Source of the DNA: Candidatus Aegiribacteria sp.
Lineage (GTDB): Bacteria; Fermentibacterota; Fermentibacteria; Fermentibacterales; JCC-6
Length of the DNA stretch: 7,536 nucleotides
Direction of reading: 5' to 3'
NCBI GenBank assembly: GCA_030642525.1
Contig: DAOWNO010000091.1
Coordinates: 1 to 7,536, forward strand
This document shows positions 1 to 5,487 of the stretch, one piece after another. Numbering within the stretch: the stretch's first letter is position 1; the number at the start of each line of letters is the position of its first letter. The notes beneath the pieces were generated by a model that was given only the letters and a program-made list of their open reading frames with translations, ran no database searches and had not been told where the DNA came from. The position numbers were made by a program, and so were the translations under genes.

Positions 1-684
1 CGGCAGCTTGAAAGTGTTGTGGATTACTTCGTGCACAGGAGTGTATGGACGATAGGCGGAGACGGCTGGGCTTACGATATCGGCTACGGTGGTCTTGATC
101 ATGTCCTCGCGCAGGGTAGAGATATGAACATACTTGTTCTTGATACAGGCGTTTATTCCAATACAGGCGGTCAGTGCTCCAAGGCTACTCCGCTGGCGGC
201 TGTAGCAAAATTCGCCGACTCCGGAAAACCTCAGCCGAAGAAAGACCTGGCGATGCTCTGCATAACTTACGGAAACATCTACGTTGCCCAGATCGCTCTT
301 GGTGCGAACTATAATCAGACCGTAAAGGCGTTCGTCGAAGCTGAGAGCTATAATGGGCCAAGCATCATCATCGCCTATACACACTGCATCGCTCATGGCA
401 TCAACATGACATATGGACTGGATGAGCAGAAGAATGCGGTCAAATCCGGTTTCTGGCCCCTTCTCAGGTTCGACCCAAGAAAGATCGGTACCGGCAAAAA
501 TCCTCTGACTCTCGACAGCAAAGAACCCACGATCGCATTCAAGGACTTCGCATATAATGAAGCACGCTTTAAAAGCCTGACCAAGACGAAGCCGGAGCAT
601 GCGGAGAAACTTATGGAACTTGCTCAGGAAGAGGTCTCGCGCAGATGGAATATTTACAGACAGATGGCTGACATGACCTGGTAG
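1..684 (+). CDS. nifJ: Pyruvate:ferredoxin (flavodoxin) oxidoreductase, C-terminal part (5' end outside window)
   Basis: This is the C-terminal part of the homodimeric cytoplasmic enzyme that converts pyruvate and CoA to acetyl-CoA and CO2 and reduces ferredoxin or flavodoxin, a hallmark of anaerobic fermentation. The frame is open from base 1 and ends with TAG at 682-684, giving 227 visible residues of a family that normally has about 1,170-1,200. The thiamine diphosphate/Mg site is visible as GGDGWAYDIGYGGLDHVLA (residues 19-37 of the fragment), followed by VYSNTGGQCSKATP. The later motif HCIAHGINM carries the Cys that, in characterised enzymes, ligates the FeS cluster nearest the thiamine cofactor. 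A GTG lies at 19 but is internal to the protein and is not the start. No terminator of its own follows. The next base begins a 28-bp inverted-repeat arm. The gene converges on the minus-strand transposase and ssrA. Confidence 0.97.
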   Translation, partial: RQLESVVDYFVHRSVWTIGGDGWAYDIGYGGLDHVLAQGRDMNILVLDTGVYSNTGGQCSKATPLAAVAKFADSGKPQPKKDLAMLCITYGNIYVAQIALGANYNQTVKAFVEAESYNGPSIIIAYTHCIAHGINMTYGLDEQKNAVKSGFWPLLRFDPRKIGTGKNPLTLDSKEPTIAFKDFAYNEARFKSLTKTKPEHAEKLMELAQEEVSRRWNIYRQMADMTW

Positions 685-712
685 AAGCCGGGCATAACTT
701 ACTTAACTAATT
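685..712. repeat. Left arm of 28-bp perfect inverted repeat
   Basis: The arm begins AAGCCGGGCATAAC, a GC-rich foot, and runs into an AT-rich tail. It is the exact reverse complement of 1794-1821. It starts on the base after the TAG stop of the oxidoreductase gene. Read on the minus strand, it contains the last sense codon (AAT) and the TAG stop (707-709) of the transposase gene. It has no strong internal palindrome, unlike classical REP sequences. Confidence 0.9.
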
Positions 713-1717
713 TGTCTGGATATTAGCGTATGTTTCATTAAAGTATTTTTGTGATATTCGTTTGGCTAAAATATGGTGAACGGCTGGCTGTGATATCCCA
801 AGTAGAACAGCAGTATCAGCTTGAGAAATACCGATTTCTTCAATTAGGATTCCGACAAGCTTGAAGCGTGCTCTCGAAATCACAGATGTACGACAACCAT
901 TCTTCAAAGAGTTTACGTCAACATGGAAAGCGTTACAGACCTGTAGTATAGCCTTTTCAATACTATCGTGCTGTTCTCGCCTGTTACGAAGATGTGCGCC
1001 TCTGGCTTTCTGCATTATCTTGTACTCAACGACTGCGAACGCCTTAGAACCGAGGATTCCCATAGATCCGGATTCTTGTGCTTCGATGTTATCCCCTTCT
1101 ATCTGCATAATTCCATCATGCCCTATCCTGAATGTACCGGTGGTCATATATTGATTCTGACAGCCTGAGTAATTACTAAGATACTCAAGATAACCCTCTC
1201 TCCAATCTATAGATTCTCGATTAAATATTTCTTTTATCAATGACTGTTCCATCCAATCACAGCAACTGGTTCCAATTAGCGCAGGATGACCAGTCCATGG
1301 ATACTGTTCTAGCTCTGCTAGCGAATGAACTATTCCCGCTCTGAGGGGATTGAGATGGATATATCCGACAAGAGTCCTGAAATAGGTCTCGTACTCTACT
1401 AGAATTGAATGGAATCTGCCCTGAAAGACATGGCCTTTCCGATCCATCCTTCTGTTATAAGCAGCAGAAAACCCGGTAAGGAGCCTGTGCATACTGCATG
1501 AAAGCGTCGCTTCAAGAGGTTCTGCGAGTAGGTGGAAGTGTCCGTGCATCAAAGCCCATGCATGAATTCTCAGCATACGATCATCAACCAGAATCGAGAG
1601 TCTCCTGAGGAAGTCCTTTCTGACCCTATCCGTCCCAAGGATGTAAATACCCTCAACCGCTCGGGACATCACATGATGAAATGTTCCTGGTCTGTCGAAT
1701 CGGTATCGTCTTGGCAT
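707..1717 (-). CDS. REP-associated/IS200-like Y1 (HUH) tyrosine transposase with C-terminal DnaA-like helix-turn-helix domain
   Basis: This 336-residue protein is a single-strand DNA transposase of the Y1 HUH family. Such enzymes nick DNA with a tyrosine and form a 5'-phosphotyrosine link. The N-terminal half is typical: PRRYRFDRPGTFHHVMSRA at the start, the HUH metal site H60-F-H62 in ALMHGHFHLLAEP, GHVFQGRF at 95-102, and the probable nucleophile Y119 in GYIHLNPLRAGIV. The core motifs are intact and there is no frameshift, so the protein may be active. From about residue 252 a second region (SIEKAILQVCNAFHVDV, then ARFKLVGILIEEIGISQA and LLGISQPAVHHILAKR) resembles the DnaA C-terminal DNA-binding domain with a helix-turn-helix, a known addition in large RAYT-like transposases. 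The ATG at 1717 is preceded by no clear ribosome binding site. The stop lies in the left repeat arm. Family assignment is secure. Which DNA it acts on is not known. Confidence 0.93.
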   Translation of the reverse strand: MPRRYRFDRPGTFHHVMSRAVEGIYILGTDRVRKDFLRRLSILVDDRMLRIHAWALMHGHFHLLAEPLEATLSCSMHRLLTGFSAAYNRRMDRKGHVFQGRFHSILVEYETYFRTLVGYIHLNPLRAGIVHSLAELEQYPWTGHPALIGTSCCDWMEQSLIKEIFNRESIDWREGYLEYLSNYSGCQNQYMTTGTFRIGHDGIMQIEGDNIEAQESGSMGILGSKAFAVVEYKIMQKARGAHLRNRREQHDSIEKAILQVCNAFHVDVNSLKNGCRTSVISRARFKLVGILIEEIGISQADTAVLLGISQPAVHHILAKRISQKYFNETYANIQTN

Positions 1718-1723
1718 ACTTAT

Positions 1724-1752
1724 ATTGTACTATTAATTCATGGAAAGTTCAA
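1724..1752 (-). promoter_or_regulatory. Probable promoter of the transposase gene
   Basis: On the minus strand, TTGAAC (1752-1747) and TACAAT (1729-1724) are separated by 17 bp. The -10 matches the sigma70 consensus at 5 of 6 positions and the -35 at 4 of 6. The -10 ends only 6 bp before the ATG, so a start point about 7 nt downstream falls on or next to the A of the start codon. This predicts a leaderless or nearly leaderless mRNA, in agreement with the absence of a Shine-Dalgarno sequence. The surrounding DNA is AT-rich, so a chance match is possible. Confidence 0.45.
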
Positions 1753-1793
1753 GTGTGAAGATTTTATATTATTTTCAAACACTAATGTGAATG

Positions 1794-1821
1794 AATTAGT
1801 TAAGTAAGTTATGCCCGGCTT
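1794..1821. repeat. Right arm of 28-bp perfect inverted repeat
   Basis: This is the exact reverse complement of 685-712. On the minus strand it begins on the base directly after the terminal A of the ssrA CCA end (1822). It separates ssrA from the promoter region of the transposase gene. It carries only TTT beyond its GC-rich foot on the plus strand and no T-tract on the minus strand, so alone it is not an intrinsic terminator. Confidence 0.9.
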
Positions 1822-2170
1822 TGGTGGAGGCGGCGGGATTCGAACCCGCGTCCGAGAACAGGGATTCATCGACTCTACATGTTTAGGCCGGATTAATTTC
1901 ATCCTGATTTGGCTCCGGTCGGCCTTACCGGACTAGCTTCCATTTAATCTCGCTGCTTACGTCTGAAAGCGGGGCTTCACAGCCAGTCTTCCTTCTTACG
2001 CCCTACCCCCGATCGGAAGACAATCCCGGAGGGGACGGCTACTCCTGTTTACGGAGCAGCGTGCCGTAAATTATGCGGCAGTTGTATCTATCCGCCAGTT
2101 TTACGAGGTAGCGGCACCTCGACATGCAATCGGTGAACCACTTCTGAGCCCGTCGAGACCTGTCGCCCCC
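1822..2170 (-). ncRNA. ssrA: Transfer-messenger RNA (tmRNA)
   Basis: This is a one-piece tmRNA of 349 nt, which rescues stalled ribosomes with SmpB. The 5' end GGGGGCG pairs with CGCCTCC just before the encoded ACCA, forming a 7-bp acceptor stem with the G3-U pair that marks alanine charging. The T arm (CGGGTTCGAATCCCG) and the D-like GGTCTCGACGGG are present. A first pseudoknot follows (CGAGG with CCTCG, and CCGCTA with TGGCGG). The usual tag-stop hairpin is GCTGCTCC / GGAGTAGC around a 7-nt loop holding TAA (2051-2049). That frame reads ...NLRHAAP-stop, an odd tag end compared with the usual ALAA type. The best resume-like site, ACAACT then GCC GCA (2079-2074), is in another frame that meets TAA at once. 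The 5' end was set by the acceptor stem and the 3' end by CCA. Confidence 0.96.
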
Positions 2171-2189
2171 ACGTCCGGTTCCTATACGC

Positions 2190-2217
2190 ATTATGACTAT
2201 ATTATCCTATCTGTCAA
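2190..2217 (-). promoter_or_regulatory. sigma70-type promoter of ssrA
   Basis: On the minus strand a perfect -35 TTGACA (2217-2212) is followed after 16 bp by CATAAT (2195-2190), a 5 of 6 match to the -10 consensus. The mature tmRNA 5' end at 2170 lies 19 nt beyond the -10. A primary transcript would therefore carry a leader of about a dozen nucleotides to be removed, normally by RNase P. This is the strongest promoter match in the window, and it also reads toward the transposase gene. Confidence 0.8.
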
Positions 2218-2307
2218 CCCCGTCAGTTCCTTCCTGGACTTGCCAAATGGACAGAATTGGGTTATTGAATTGCTTCTAAGCAAAATTTTGAGTAATAGGA
2301 GAAACAA

Positions 2308-2496
2308 ATGTCCTGGAAATGTGATATCTGTGGTAAAGTGCCTGCTGTTGGAAATCGTGTCAGTCATTCAAACAGGCATACAAAGCACGTCTGGAAACCA
2401 AATCTTCAGAGTGCAAGAATTCTTGTGAACGGCAAAATGAAAAAAGTAAAGGTTTGCACTACCTGTCTGAAATCCGGTAAAGTACAAAAGGTCTGA
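2308..2496 (+). CDS. rpmB: 50S ribosomal protein L28 (zinc-ribbon form)
   Basis: This 62-residue basic protein is a component of the large ribosomal subunit. It opens with SWKCDICGK, and conserved L28 features follow: SHSNRHTKHVWKPNLQ at 19-34 and RILVNGKMKKVKV at 37-49. Two CxxC pairs, C5/C8 and C50/C53, could hold a zinc ion, which marks the C+ form of L28. The length is normal for the short zinc-type proteins. The ATG at 2308 has an AGGAG sequence 6 nt upstream (2297-2301). The gene stands alone, with no rpmG partner in view. It is divergent from ssrA and is closed by an intrinsic terminator after 20 nt. Confidence 0.96.
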   Translation: MSWKCDICGKVPAVGNRVSHSNRHTKHVWKPNLQSARILVNGKMKKVKVCTTCLKSGKVQKV

Positions 2497-2516
2497 TCAT
2501 TGCACTAATCTTAAGG

Positions 2517-2542
2517 CGGGAATCACATGATTCCCGTTTTTT
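2517..2542 (+). terminator. Intrinsic terminator downstream of rpmB
   Basis: CGGGAATC and GATTCCCG form a perfect 8-bp stem with a 4-nt ACAT loop, followed directly by six T residues (2537-2542). It sits 20 nt after the rpmB stop and ends just before the stop codon of the converging radical SAM gene (2544). The minus strand has no T-tract after the stem, so it should act mainly on rpmB transcription. Confidence 0.88.
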
Positions 2543-2543
2543 G

Positions 2544-4202
2544 TTATTGATCAGTCTCAGTTTTTTCAGCATCTTTTTCAATAGATTTAATACGATTCTG
2601 ATGACTTGTGAATGACGATTGATACTCCCTGGCCAGTCTTGTGTGACCAAATCCCATATTAAGAAAATCCCACTCGAACGATGTCTCGGTATCAAGCTCT
2701 TCAAGTACCCACCTGATACTGATACCTGCTCGTTTGAAAGCAGTATTCCAACCAACTCCGGAAAATTTCTCTTCCAGCGCGTAACTGGTCCTGTGATCTC
2801 CCCTGGCGAGCAGTGCCCTGATATGAGAATCTCTAGGTTCTTCATGTTCAATAGAAACCATTTTAAGGCGTTTTATTCCTATTTCTAGCTCTTTAATCCA
2901 TTCTCTAAGATCTGTAGAGCATGCCATTGCAGACCATTGAAATGCAGTCCAGGGTTTAGGAATAAATGGATCTACGCTGATATGTATCGGCAGAGATGTT
3001 CTGTTCCTGACTTCTGACACAAAGTCGACTATACCCTTTCTATCACTATCCATCTCAAACGGAAGTCCTATCATGAAATGGATCACGATACCGCCTGTCG
3101 CATTATTTTTAGAATGCTTCTCTACAGACTCGAACATACTGCTATTACTGAGTTTCTTGCCAATAATCTTTCTCAGAGAATCCGTTCCAGTCTCAGGTGC
3201 CAGAATAAGTACCCTTGCAGGAAATCGCTGAAACAGTTCTTCAGTTCTGTTTGAATCAATTAACACTTCTGAATACAGAGTTTCCGCTGTCTTTATCATA
3301 TTTTGCAGATCAGGATGAGATCTGGGCGAACTTCCAAGAATGGTTAACCTGTCAATATCAGGAAGGTTTCGGATTGATTCCTCGATATCTTCCAGCTTAC
3401 ATTCCCTGTATGGCAGACTGACATAACCTAACTGACAAAATTTACAGTTATAAGGGCATCCGCGCGATATTTCCAGCATAATTGTCTCACCACGCGCACA
3501 TTCCGAAGAAGTTATGCATGATGCTGAACCCATTCCTTCAGATCCAGCCCACTGGCGCATGATCGAATTAACTTTTCCTGGAATTTCATGAACTGATGGA
3601 ATATACATTCCTGGTAATGCTGCAAGCCTTCTAAGCAATTTCTTCTTAGAAGCTCCCTGTGCACCAAGACTCTTGATTGTGTCCAGGACCGGACCTAATG
3701 AAGGTTCGGTTTCTCCAATAACGAATGCATCCATGAAAAGCGAAAGCGGCATTGGATTCGCGGTAACAGAAATCCCACTTGCGATTACAAGCGGCCATTT
3801 ATCAGTTCTGTTCTCAGATCTGAGCTTAATGCCGGAAAGATTCATCATCTTTAGAATTTTGATATAGTCATCTTCTTTTGAAGGAGTGAATACCAGCAGA
3901 TCGCATTCCTTTATTGATTTTCCGGTCTCGAGTGTTATCGAGGGGTGATTGTATCGACTTCTCCAGTAGTATTCATCCATAACCGGAAAAAATGCTCTCT
4001 CGCAACAGGTTTCCGGCCAGGAAACCAGTTGCTGATAAATACTCTGAAAACTGAGAGATGACATCGCATAACTGTATTCCCTAGGAGAAGCAAGTACTAT
4101 TTCAAAAATTCCATATTCCGAAACAGGCTGATGGCTTGTTTCCTTCTCAAGTATCCTGCGTCGATTCTCGTCGTAATGCTCGGCTGCAGGTTTTCGGCTC
4201 AT
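2544..4202 (-). CDS. B12-binding-domain radical SAM protein, TIGR03960 type
   Basis: This 552-residue protein has an N-terminal cobalamin-binding-like Rossmann domain (about residues 30-170, including VIASGISVTANPMPLSLFMDAF and IGETEPSLG) and a radical SAM domain. The 4Fe-4S motif CPYNCKFC is complete (C249, C253, C256). Further radical SAM features are APETGTDSLRKIIGKK, HFMIGLPFE and SVDPFIPKPWTAFQW. The C-terminal part (GVGWNTAFKRAGI, then FEWDFLNMGF) matches the usual end of the TIGR03960 family. I see no canonical DxHxxG cobalamin-ligand motif, so B12 binding is uncertain. The reaction is unknown. In many genomes such genes sit near a DUF2344 gene and ribosomal or RNase genes, but no DUF2344 gene is in this window. 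The ATG at 4202 was chosen because GGAGGG lies 8 nt upstream. A longer reading to 4247 would need TTG and lacks such a site. Confidence 0.9.
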   Translation of the reverse strand: MSRKPAAEHYDENRRRILEKETSHQPVSEYGIFEIVLASPREYSYAMSSLSFQSIYQQLVSWPETCCERAFFPVMDEYYWRSRYNHPSITLETGKSIKECDLLVFTPSKEDDYIKILKMMNLSGIKLRSENRTDKWPLVIASGISVTANPMPLSLFMDAFVIGETEPSLGPVLDTIKSLGAQGASKKKLLRRLAALPGMYIPSVHEIPGKVNSIMRQWAGSEGMGSASCITSSECARGETIMLEISRGCPYNCKFCQLGYVSLPYRECKLEDIEESIRNLPDIDRLTILGSSPRSHPDLQNMIKTAETLYSEVLIDSNRTEELFQRFPARVLILAPETGTDSLRKIIGKKLSNSSMFESVEKHSKNNATGGIVIHFMIGLPFEMDSDRKGIVDFVSEVRNRTSLPIHISVDPFIPKPWTAFQWSAMACSTDLREWIKELEIGIKRLKMVSIEHEEPRDSHIRALLARGDHRTSYALEEKFSGVGWNTAFKRAGISIRWVLEELDTETSFEWDFLNMGFGHTRLAREYQSSFTSHQNRIKSIEKDAEKTETDQ

Positions 4203-4210
4203 ATATACTA

Positions 4211-4216
4211 CCCTCC
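4211..4216 (-). promoter_or_regulatory. Ribosome binding site that sets the radical SAM start
   Basis: GGAGGG on the minus strand ends 8 nt before the ATG at 4202. It lies inside the longer reading that would begin with TTG at 4247, and so argues for the shorter start. The rest of the 115-nt gap back to ftsZ (4203-4317) shows no convincing promoter or terminator. Confidence 0.75.
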
Positions 4217-4317
4217 ATTCATGGATGTGGGTAATATACGGAAACAAATAGCATATAGCTAGATAAGCAGGTTATATTGTTGTTATCATGTGCATTATCC
4301 TTTAACAAACCATATCG

Positions 4318-5469
4318 CTATCGTCTGAGAAATGGTGGGTGCTTCTTCCTGTCCTCTTTATGGCTGGTTCTGGCTGCTCCAAGAGTGAATGGAATTGAAC
4401 TGCCACCGGACCCGGATGATGTATTTACCTGTAATCTGTCCGGTAATCTGAAATCCATTTCTTCTATCTCAGCATCTTCCATTTCCCCGAACCCCGTTGC
4501 AATTACAGTTACCTTGAGCTGATCCTCCATCGCTTCGATTATACTTGTTCCAAGAGATACATCTGCCTGAGGTCCAACAGCTTTTGTGACTATCTCTACT
4601 GCTTCATGGAATTCTGCAAACTTCATACTTGAAGAGGCTTGTACGCTCACGAGGAGTGATTTTGCTCCCTCAATTGAAACATTCTCAAGCAATGGATCTG
4701 AAATTGCTCGTCTGGCAGCTTCAGATGCCCTGTGTTCTCCATTACAGCATCCAGTACCCATCATGGCTCCGCCACCAGTCGTTATAACTTTCTTAATGTC
4801 CTGAAAGTCGAGATTCATCAGACCTGGTGATAATATAATGTTGGCAATACCCTCAACAGCATCTTTCAGGGTTTTATTACATCTTTCAAGTGCATCAACC
4901 AGTGTCTCGTCTTCACCAGCTTCACGGAGCAGACTGTCATTCGGAATCACAATGAGAGTATCGACTTCTTTCTTGAGCGCGGATATCCCCTGTTCAGCTC
5001 TGATCTTCTTAACAGAACCCTCGATTTCGAATGGTCTTGTTATTACGCCAACAGTGATAGCGCCAAGTTCTCTCGCAATCCGGGCTACGACCGGAGCGGC
5101 TCCGGTACCTGTTCCCCCGCCCATTCCGGCTGTAATGAAAACCATGCTGCTGTCCTGAAGGTTTTCTTCAATTTCATTTCTGCTCTCTTCCGCAGAACTC
5201 TCTCCGGTTTCACAGTTTCCTCCGGCACCTAGACCACCGGTCAACTTGAGGCCAAGCTGAACTGACAGATCAGCCTTGCAATTGTTTAGAGCCTGAAGGT
5301 CGGTATTCATAGCTATATACTCTACACCGACTATGTTAGCACTCAGCATACGATCAATTGCATTACAGCCACAACCTCCAATTCCGGCAACTGTTATTTT
5401 GGGTTTCCCGCGATACTCCTCTGTCACATCAACGATCTGAAGTCGAGGTCCTTCCTCCTTGGGTATCAT
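4318..5469 (-). CDS. ftsZ: Cell division protein FtsZ
   Basis: FtsZ is the tubulin-like GTPase that forms the cytokinetic ring at midcell. The protein has 383 residues, a normal length. The nucleotide-binding T1 loop is GIGGCGCNAIDRM (29-41). The tubulin signature GMGGGTGTGAAP is at 115-126. The synergy loop N219-L-D221-F-Q-D224 keeps the catalytic acidic residues. After a short Ser/Gly-rich linker, the C-terminal peptide HPPFLRR (377-383) matches the usual PxFLR tail that binds FtsA and other partners. Two ATGs are adjacent. The second (5469) was preferred because AAGGAGG is only 1 nt from the first and 4 nt from the second. The gene follows ftsA closely, and translation is probably coupled. 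It is unusually rich in cysteine, with 7 residues including C33 and C35 in the GTP loop. Confidence 0.98.
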   Translation of the reverse strand: MIPKEEGPRLQIVDVTEEYRGKPKITVAGIGGCGCNAIDRMLSANIVGVEYIAMNTDLQALNNCKADLSVQLGLKLTGGLGAGGNCETGESSAEESRNEIEENLQDSSMVFITAGMGGGTGTGAAPVVARIARELGAITVGVITRPFEIEGSVKKIRAEQGISALKKEVDTLIVIPNDSLLREAGEDETLVDALERCNKTLKDAVEGIANIILSPGLMNLDFQDIKKVITTGGGAMMGTGCCNGEHRASEAARRAISDPLLENVSIEGAKSLLVSVQASSSMKFAEFHEAVEIVTKAVGPQADVSLGTSIIEAMEDQLKVTVIATGFGEMEDAEIEEMDFRLPDRLQVNTSSGSGGSSIPFTLGAARTSHKEDRKKHPPFLRR

Positions 5470-5473
5470 CATT

Positions 5474-5480
5474 CCTCCTT
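5474..5480 (-). promoter_or_regulatory. Strong Shine-Dalgarno of ftsZ
   Basis: AAGGAGG on the minus strand lies in the short ftsA-ftsZ gap. It is one base from a first ATG (5472) and four from a second (5469), which favours the second. The strength of the site fits the need to make much more FtsZ than FtsA from the same mRNA. Confidence 0.8.
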
Positions 5481-5487
5481 TTGTTTA

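Larger units (their letters stand above)
685..1821 (-). mobile_element. Putative IS-like element: Y1 transposase gene enclosed by a perfect 28-bp inverted repeat
   Basis: The block is 1,137 bp with one gene, a Y1 (HUH) transposase on the minus strand, and identical inverted arms at 685-712 and 1794-1821. The match stops at exactly 28 bp on both sides. The arms touch host genes directly: the oxidoreductase stop codon on the left and the ssrA 3' end on the right. I see no target-site duplication outside the arms. IS200/IS605 elements have subterminal hairpins rather than long terminal repeats, while RAYT genes are often flanked by REP sequences in inverted orientation, so this arrangement fits neither class cleanly. 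The arms could instead be the two halves of a host hairpin split by insertion. The transposase's last sense codon and stop lie inside the left arm, which favours the arms belonging to the element. Confidence 0.6.

Noticed and set aside
681..684. GTAG directly before the left repeat arm, like the tetranucleotide that precedes REP sequences recognised by RAYTs
   Set aside because: It consists of the oxidoreductase TAG stop plus the base before it. The corresponding four bases outside the right arm (CACC followed by A on the minus strand) do not match, and the arms have no REP-like internal hairpin.
861..1168. Open frames on the plus strand inside the transposase gene (about 97 and 66 codons)
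   Set aside because: They lie antisense to a gene with clear HUH-family motifs, have no supporting ribosome binding site and show no recognisable protein features.
2240..2268. Possible rpmB promoter TTGCCA-17-TATTGA
   Set aside because: The -35 is fair but the -10 matches only 3 of 6 positions. The region is AT-rich and other weak combinations are equally good. The true promoter of rpmB is probably within 2218-2300 but I cannot place it.
2254..2283. GAATTG direct repeat 13 bp apart and the TTGCTT-CT-AAGCAA palindrome in the rpmB leader
   Set aside because: They are too short and AT-rich to be called an operator or an L28 autoregulatory hairpin without comparison to relatives.
4203..4317. 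Gap between ftsZ and the radical SAM gene checked for promoter, terminator or small gene
   Set aside because: It has only AT-rich sequence with weak hexamers (for example TTGTTA-17-TAACAA) and a 4-bp hairpin, apart from the ribosome binding site at 4211-4216.
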